A program made the position numbers and the translations under genes. Shown here piece by piece: positions 63,876 to 64,000 of a DNA stretch of 64,000 bases (its first letter is position 1; each line of letters starts with the position of its first letter). Under the pieces are notes generated by a model. It did no database searches, was not told the DNA's origin, and worked only from the letters and a program-made list of their open reading frames with translations. Source of the DNA: Viridibacillus sp050279675 (lineage in GTDB: Bacteria; Bacillota; Bacilli; Bacillales_A; Planococcaceae); contig NZ_JBNNUK010000002.1 in assembly GCF_050279675.1 (NCBI RefSeq), forward strand, positions 62,001 to 126,000, in the 5' to 3' direction.

Positions 63876-64000
63876 ATTTCCAATATCCAGAAAAACAAGA
63901 GCGAGTATTAGATAATATCAATTTAACAATTGAAGAAGGTGAATTTGCTGTTCTTTGTGGTACATCTGGCTGCGGTAAAAGTACGTTATTAAAACATTTA
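63848..64000 (+). CDS. ECF transporter ATPase (5' part only)
   Basis: First 51 residues of an ABC ATPase: IEIQHVNFQYPEKQERVL, then Walker A GTSGCGKST at 38-46. Continues past the right edge. RBS CGGGAGG upstream inside ecfT. Probably one of an EcfA/EcfA' pair or a fused double ATPase. Confidence 0.9.
   Translation, partial: MALIEIQHVNFQYPEKQERVLDNINLTIEEGEFAVLCGTSGCGKSTLLKHL

Noticed and set aside
1..64000. tRNA, rRNA, CRISPR arrays, insertion sequences, prophage
   Set aside because: None seen: no cloverleaf or rRNA-like sequences, no regular repeat arrays, no transposase or phage structural genes.

Overview
This is a low-GC Gram-positive chromosome segment, most likely Bacillales and probably a Lysinibacillus/Solibacillus-type Planococcaceae. 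The evidence is AT-rich DNA, strong GGAGG ribosome binding sites, a T-box, an S-box and three B12 riboswitches, TTG/GTG starts, a ycsF-kip cluster, and a cobalamin operon in the gene order known from Bacillus megaterium. The genus is inference; no rRNA or tRNA is present.

Layout. 1-2455 (minus): riboswitch-controlled cobalt ECF transporter cbiMNQO, cut by the window edge. 2719-18039 (plus): a second B12 riboswitch with terminator, then an anaerobic-type cobalamin operon (cbiW-H60-X-J-C-D-ET-L-F-G-A-sirC-cobA-cbiY-like-btuR-cbiP) running from uroporphyrinogen III to adenosylcobyric acid. 18277-28672: a PAS/AAA+ sigma-54 activator gene, then a textbook -24/-12 promoter preceded by three matching 16-bp dyads, driving nine genes for uptake, CoA activation and beta-oxidation of an unknown carboxylic acid. 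29155-30231: an AraC-type regulator. 30373-36647: Trp T-box and trpEDCFBA without trpG. 36716-44636: alpha-carbonic anhydrase, a remnant of an AbrB-type transporter, an ActP/DUF485 pair, MATE pump, acetyltransferases and a MerR regulator. 44840-48469: MBL-fold hydrolase, a decayed region, a lone tyrosine recombinase and a RimL-type acetyltransferase. 49006-52384: PAS-GGDEF-EAL protein and a SAM riboswitch in front of a cyclase-family gene and a broken acetyltransferase gene. 52601-57338: divergent 5-oxoprolinase (pxpBC / pxpA) cluster with an NRAMP-like transporter and a YcsI hydro-lyase. 57840-59551: DUF997 plus PanF-type symporter. 60030-64000: a third B12 riboswitch followed by a secreted alpha-barrel protein, a DUF4430 lipoprotein, an EcfT and an ECF ATPase (cut by the edge).

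Most interesting points. (1) The right-hand B12-riboswitch operon looks like a split bacterial counterpart of intrinsic factor/transcobalamin (alpha-barrel and DUF4430 beta domain on separate exported proteins) feeding an ECF transporter. (2) Two identical 34-bp sequences, 9.2 kb apart, each contain a perfect 31-bp palindrome made of two inverted copies of the XerD half-site of Bacillus dif; a lone tyrosine recombinase lies just beside the first copy. (3) A complete sigma-54 control region with three candidate enhancer sites. (4) A SAM riboswitch with a clear antiterminator/terminator switch in front of a cyclase-family gene.

Together the window shows heavy investment in cobalt and B12 (import of cobalt, synthesis of the corrin ring, capture of external corrinoid), all with the same riboswitch logic. 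Late nucleotide-loop genes (cbiB, cobU, cobS, cobC, cobD) are not in the window.
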